Source: JAXLSZ01 sp046330315
Lineage (GTDB): Bacteria; Actinomycetota; Thermoleophilia; Solirubrobacterales; 70-9
Reading direction: 5' to 3'
Length of the DNA stretch: 64,000 bases
Assembly: GCA_046330315.1 (NCBI GenBank)
Contig: JAXLSZ010000008.1
Coordinates: forward strand, 207,849 to 271,848
Shown here: in pieces, positions 60,935 through 64,000 of the stretch
How the letters are laid out: each line of letters begins with the position of its first letter
Position numbering within the stretch: the stretch's first letter is position 1
Position numbers and translations under genes: made by a program
Notes under the pieces: generated by a model
What the model was told of the DNA's origin: nothing
What the model saw: only the letters and a program-made list of their open reading frames with translations
The model's database searches: none

Positions 60935-61928
60935 CGCGGGCGTCGCTCGGTCTCGCAGCGGCGGGCCGTGTCTCCGGGTCCGAGCACCACCGTGTCGGCG
61001 CCCGGCCCGCAGTCCACCCGGTCGCTCCCCCCACCGCGGACGTTGACCGTGTCGTCGCCCGCGCGGGAGCAGATCTCGTCGTCGCCCGGCGTCCCTGCGA
61101 TGCGGTCCGCGAGGCGCGGCCGGGTCAGCCGGCCGCGCTTGGCCGGCATTCGGCGGAGCCGCCGACGGCACACGGGCACCGGCGCGGAGGGAATCGAACC
61201 CGGCCGACCGCCCTGATCCGCCTGCTCCCCGGAGAGCACGGCCCGGGTCTCGCCCTCGGCGTCCGTGGGGAGGTCCGGCGCCGTCCACGGCTTTGACCCC
61301 GGTCGCCGGCCTCGACCGGCCGGCGTCGTCGATCCGCAGCACCCGGACGCCGAACGGGACGCCGGGCTCGGCTCGGGCGGGTGCGCGGAGGACCAATTCG
61401 GGTGGGCAGAAGTAGGGCGGGACCGGACTGCACTTCGAGAACGGATCCAGGTACCAGATCACCGAGGCGCCCGGGCCGACACGGGCGCGATCACCGGAGA
61501 TCTGCGGGTTGCGGTGGTTGACCTTCAGGAACCAGAACTCGTCAGACCCGGCTCGCTGCGATCCGATCCCGCAGAGGCCTATCCCCGGAAACCCGAAGTC
61601 GTAGTCGGTGACCGAGACCGGGCGCAGGTCGGGGTCTGACTCCGAGGCCTCGCCCAGAACGCCGAGGGCCGTGACCCGGCACCGCCAGCCGCCGGCCCGA
61701 GCCGCCGGTCCCGGCGCCGAAGCACTCGGCGCGCGGGTCGGCCCGCAGGCTCGCCGATGGCGAGACGTACTGGCGCTGGTCGGCCAGCACCTTTCCCTCC
61801 ACGGTCAGCACGCGCAGGTCGACCGGGACGCTCGCCGCCCCGGCCCCGGAGGGAGACGCCGCGATCGCGGCGGCGATCAGCGCCGGCGCGCAGAGCGCGG
61901 CCGGCAGGCGACGGGAGATTCGTAGCAT
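60931..61928 (-). pseudogene. Secreted DUF4430-like protein with RTX-type calcium-binding repeats, reading frame broken
   Basis: ATG at 61928 (preceded by GAGGAAAGGGG) starts a Sec signal peptide (LPAALCAPALIAAAIAASPS GAGA). The mature protein reads VPVDLRVLTVEGKVLADQRQYV, then in a second frame DEFWFLKVNHRNPQISGDR and SVIWYLDPFSKCSPVPPYF, recalling the DUF4430 fold. In a third frame the C-terminus has GTPGDDEICSRAGDD, TVNVRGGGSDRVDCGPGAD and TVVLGPGDTA, hemolysin-type Ca-binding nonapeptides. It is the first gene after the cobalamin riboswitch. About 331 residues after correcting two frame changes. Confidence 0.72.
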
Positions 61929-61962
61929 CGAGCCACCCCTTTCCTCGAGGGTCTCATTCGGC

Positions 61963-62122
61963 TTTGGCCGGGGCAGGTCTCCTGGCTTCCGGGCTGTCGG
62001 GCCGCGCCTTCCCGGGGACTCGGTGTCGCCCCCAGTGGCACGATGCGGCCGTCTTCTACCCGGTCACAGTGGCGGGACCGCGCCGGCTTCTCACCGGACT
62101 TCCCTTGACCACCGGCCGTCTG
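61963..62122 (-). ncRNA. Cobalamin (AdoCbl) riboswitch
   Basis: The minus strand reads, in order, GGGAAGTCCGGTGAGAAGCC, GGCGCGGTCCCGCCACTGT (containing the B12 box core GCCACTG) and, after about 70 nt of variable helices, AGCCAGGAGACCTGCC. These are the conserved blocks of the class I cobalamin riboswitch. It ends about 35 nt before the start codon of the first DUF4430 gene, so expression of the ECF locus should fall when B12 is plentiful. Confidence 0.93.
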
Positions 62123-62132
62123 TCGGCGCAGT

Positions 62133-64000
62133 CTACCCCGGCTGGGGGAAGTAGTCGCGCGTCGCCGCGATGACCCCTCCGTCGGCCGTGTGGCCGACCG
62201 CGGTGACCCGGGTCAGCGGGCCCCCGGAAAGCCCGAGGCGCTGCGGAGCAGCCGACCGGGGCCCCTCGAGCACCCGAACCGTCTCGCCGTTGACCGCCAG
62301 CTCGAGGCGGGCGATGGTCTCGCCGGTGGGTCCAGCCGGAGTGAACTCGACCGCCTGCGCGCCGACCGGGAGCTCGGCCGGCAGACCCATCGAGGGGGCC
62401 GCCCGCAAAGCCGGAATCTCCCCGCGCCGGCGCCGGGCGACCTCGTCGGAGGCCGGCTGGCGGGCCGCCGAGGGGACGACCTCGAACTGGGTCATCAGCC
62501 CGTGGTCCTCGTGGTCGAGCATGTGGCAGTGGATGACGTAGCGTCCCGTGAAATCGCTGAAGTGGCCGGCCACGAGGATCGTGTCGCCGGGCTCAACGTA
62601 GAAGGTCTCCTTCAGGCAGTCCTCCCAGGGCTTCGGGGGCCGGCCGTTGCGGGCCAGCATGTACCAGTCGGTGTGGTGCATGTGGACGATGTGGGTGACC
62701 TTGGTCCGGTTGGTGATCTGCCAGGTCTCGGTGGTGTCGATCACCGGGTGGGCGTCGGAGCGGGCCGGGTTGTAGGTCTTGCCGTTGATCAGCCAGGTCG
62801 GCAGGAAGGCCCCGCCGAGCGAGATCACCCAGGTGCGGTCCGGCGCCTTCGAGGCCTCTCCGGTCCAGGCGGGAAGCGGTCGCAGGGCCCGCGGGACCGG
62901 GGAGCGGTCGGGGCGGCGCCTGCCGACCCGGAACTGCATCAGGTCCCCGACGTAGGGGCGGGAGCCGAGCGAGCGCTCACCGTCGTGCCGCTCGACGCTT
63001 CTGAGCTCGACCGACCGCCCGGCCGCCCCCGAGAAGTCGACGACGAGCTCGACCCGCTCGGCCGGGCCCAGCAGGACCTGACGGCGCTTGACCGGGCGCG
63101 GCATCAGGCCGGAGTCGCTGCCGACCTGCAGGAGGCGGGCACCGTTGGAGAGGGTGAGGTTGTAGGCGCGGAACTGGGAGGCGTTGAGGATCCTGAGCCG
63201 GTAGCGGACCGCGGAGACCGTGTGGTGGGGCATGTAGGCCCCGTTGACGAGGATGTGGCTGGCGCTGATCCCGTCCGCCGGGGGCTGGCGGTTGGTGAAC
63301 GGGTCGGTGAGCTGGTTGTGGCGGTCGAAGGAGCGGTCGGCGATCAGCAGCGGGATGTCGCGCTCACCGGAGGGAAGACCGAGGCCGCTCTCCACGGGGT
63401 CGTCGATGATCCAGAGCCCGGCGAGGCCGTGCCAGACGTTGCGGGCGGTGCGATCGAGGCGATGATCGTGGTACCACTGGAACGCGGCGCGCTCGGGGAC
63501 CCCGTCCTCGACGAGGTCGTAGACGTAGGTCTTGCTCTTCCCGGGGCGCAGCAGCAGGTCGTTGCCCGAGGCCGCCGCCGAGAGGCCCTCCGGTATCCGG
63601 CAGTAGGCCGAGAAGCGGTGCGACGCCGTCAGCCCGCCCGGCTGGCCGTCGAACTCCGAGCGGTTGTGGCCGCCGTGCAGGTGGACGGTCAGCTCGCCGG
63701 CATCGCGCCCCAGCCGGTGCTCGAAGGTGACTCTCGTCTTCCGGCCCGCCGGGCGGCGGATCGTCGGGCCGGGAAAGGAGCCGCCGTAGGTCCACATCCT
63801 GGTCTTCCGCCCGGGCAGGATGCGCAGGTTCGCCGGCCGGATCGGGATGCGGATGTGATCGCCGCGCAGCGTCCTCGGGATCGGCAGCCTGGCCCGGAAG
63901 GGCCGTGCGGCCAGCGCCGGAGCGGCGTCTCCGGGGAGCGGCGGCAGCCCCCCTCGGCCGCGGAGCGGCCCGAACAGGGCAAGCGCGCCGCCGCCCAGGG
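62133..64000 (-). CDS. Multicopper oxidase (5' end cut by window edge)
   Basis: Secreted or periplasm-side copper oxidase, at least 622 residues. Three cupredoxin domains carry the four copper-binding stretches: HLHGGHN, QWYHDHRLD, HIVHMHHTDW and HCHMLDHEDHGLM. The last has a Met in the axial T1 position. The frame is open to the window edge; the first visible residues (LGGGALALFGPL) look like the end of a Tat signal peptide, as expected for this family. It resembles CotA/bilirubin-oxidase-like enzymes. The stop lies about 11 nt upstream of the riboswitch, so it is a separate transcript whose terminator may coincide with the riboswitch promoter region. Confidence 0.9.
   Translation of the reverse strand, partial: LGGGALALFGPLRGRGGLPPLPGDAAPALAARPFRARLPIPRTLRGDHIRIPIRPANLRILPGRKTRMWTYGGSFPGPTIRRPAGRKTRVTFEHRLGRDAGELTVHLHGGHNRSEFDGQPGGLTASHRFSAYCRIPEGLSAAASGNDLLLRPGKSKTYVYDLVEDGVPERAAFQWYHDHRLDRTARNVWHGLAGLWIIDDPVESGLGLPSGERDIPLLIADRSFDRHNQLTDPFTNRQPPADGISASHILVNGAYMPHHTVSAVRYRLRILNASQFRAYNLTLSNGARLLQVGSDSGLMPRPVKRRQVLLGPAERVELVVDFSGAAGRSVELRSVERHDGERSLGSRPYVGDLMQFRVGRRRPDRSPVPRALRPLPAWTGEASKAPDRTWVISLGGAFLPTWLINGKTYNPARSDAHPVIDTTETWQITNRTKVTHIVHMHHTDWYMLARNGRPPKPWEDCLKETFYVEPGDTILVAGHFSDFTGRYVIHCHMLDHEDHGLMTQFEVVPSAARQPASDEVARRRRGEIPALRAAPSMGLPAELPVGAQAVEFTPAGPTGETIARLELAVNGETVRVLEGPRSAAPQRLGLSGGPLTRVTAVGHTADGGVIAATRDYFPQPG

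Noticed and set aside
61180..61215. tRNA-like GAATCGAACCC (T-arm complement)
   Set aside because: The flanking bases cannot form the 5-bp T-stem and no anticodon or acceptor stems are present; it lies inside the RTX-protein gene.

Overview
The window looks like a chromosomal segment of a very high-GC (low to mid 70s %) actinobacterium, most like Thermoleophilia/Solirubrobacterales. This rests on overall gene content, GTG/TTG starts, pervasive 4-nt stop/start overlaps (ATGA, GTGA) and a complete dcw cluster with mraZ. MurE carries a DNPR motif, which predicts meso-diaminopimelate peptidoglycan. Taxonomy is inferred from content; no rRNA or tRNA gene was seen.

Layout. 1-4.9 kb (minus): NAD-dependent Mo/W formate dehydrogenase operon (NuoEF-like subunit, HoxU-like Fe-S subunit, catalytic subunit, FdhD cut by the window edge). 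5.1-11.4 kb (minus): hisC, aroH, an RluB-type pseudouridine synthase, scpB, scpA, trpS and a DHA2-family exporter. 11.5-13.2 kb (minus): FetA/FetB-type ABC exporter split by a 51-bp repeat. 13.3-16.6 kb (plus): an AbiEi/DUF559-type protein, a 24-bp x 8 tandem repeat, then Ku and a LigD polymerase module (NHEJ). 16.6-25.8 kb (minus): ridA, ilvA, the whole two-subunit glycine cleavage system (gcvPB, gcvPA, gcvH, gcvT) and a lipase/acyl-CoA-synthetase fusion. 25.8-42.2 kb (minus): dcw cluster, read mraZ-rsmH-ftsL-ftsI-murE-murF-mraY-[RHH/PIN toxin-antitoxin]-murD-ftsW-murG-murC-murB-ftsQ-ftsZ, with a recognisable MraZ operator. 43.4-49.3 kb: Tad/Flp pilus genes (tadC, tadB, tadA, cpaB) with a histidine kinase/response regulator pair and DUF192, interrupted by a plus-strand macro-domain gene. 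49.5-51.8 kb (plus): Fe-type alcohol dehydrogenase, an unknown protein and a YbgC-like thioesterase. 51.8-55.4 kb (minus): a divergent Rho, GlpD and a nitroreductase. 55.4-62.1 kb (minus): a cobalamin-riboswitch-controlled ECF transporter with DUF4430 and alpha6/alpha6-repeat (transcobalamin-like) surface proteins. 62.1-64 kb (minus): multicopper oxidase running off the window.

The most interesting unit is the 55.4-62.1 kb locus. A B12 riboswitch precedes two exported DUF4430 proteins (one with Ca-binding RTX-like repeats, one lipoprotein), EcfT, a tandem EcfA ATPase, a CbrT-like S component and a squalene-cyclase-like repeat protein. The last two domain types resemble the beta and alpha domains of animal transcobalamin/intrinsic factor, so the locus reads as a candidate B12 capture and import system.

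Quality caution: several genes carry single-base frameshifts (murC, mraZ, nitroreductase), and 47.1-48.0 kb and 55.4-61.8 kb are riddled with them. The conserved protein sequence can be followed across frames. Indel errors in a draft assembly are the simplest explanation, though decay cannot be excluded for the two dense patches.
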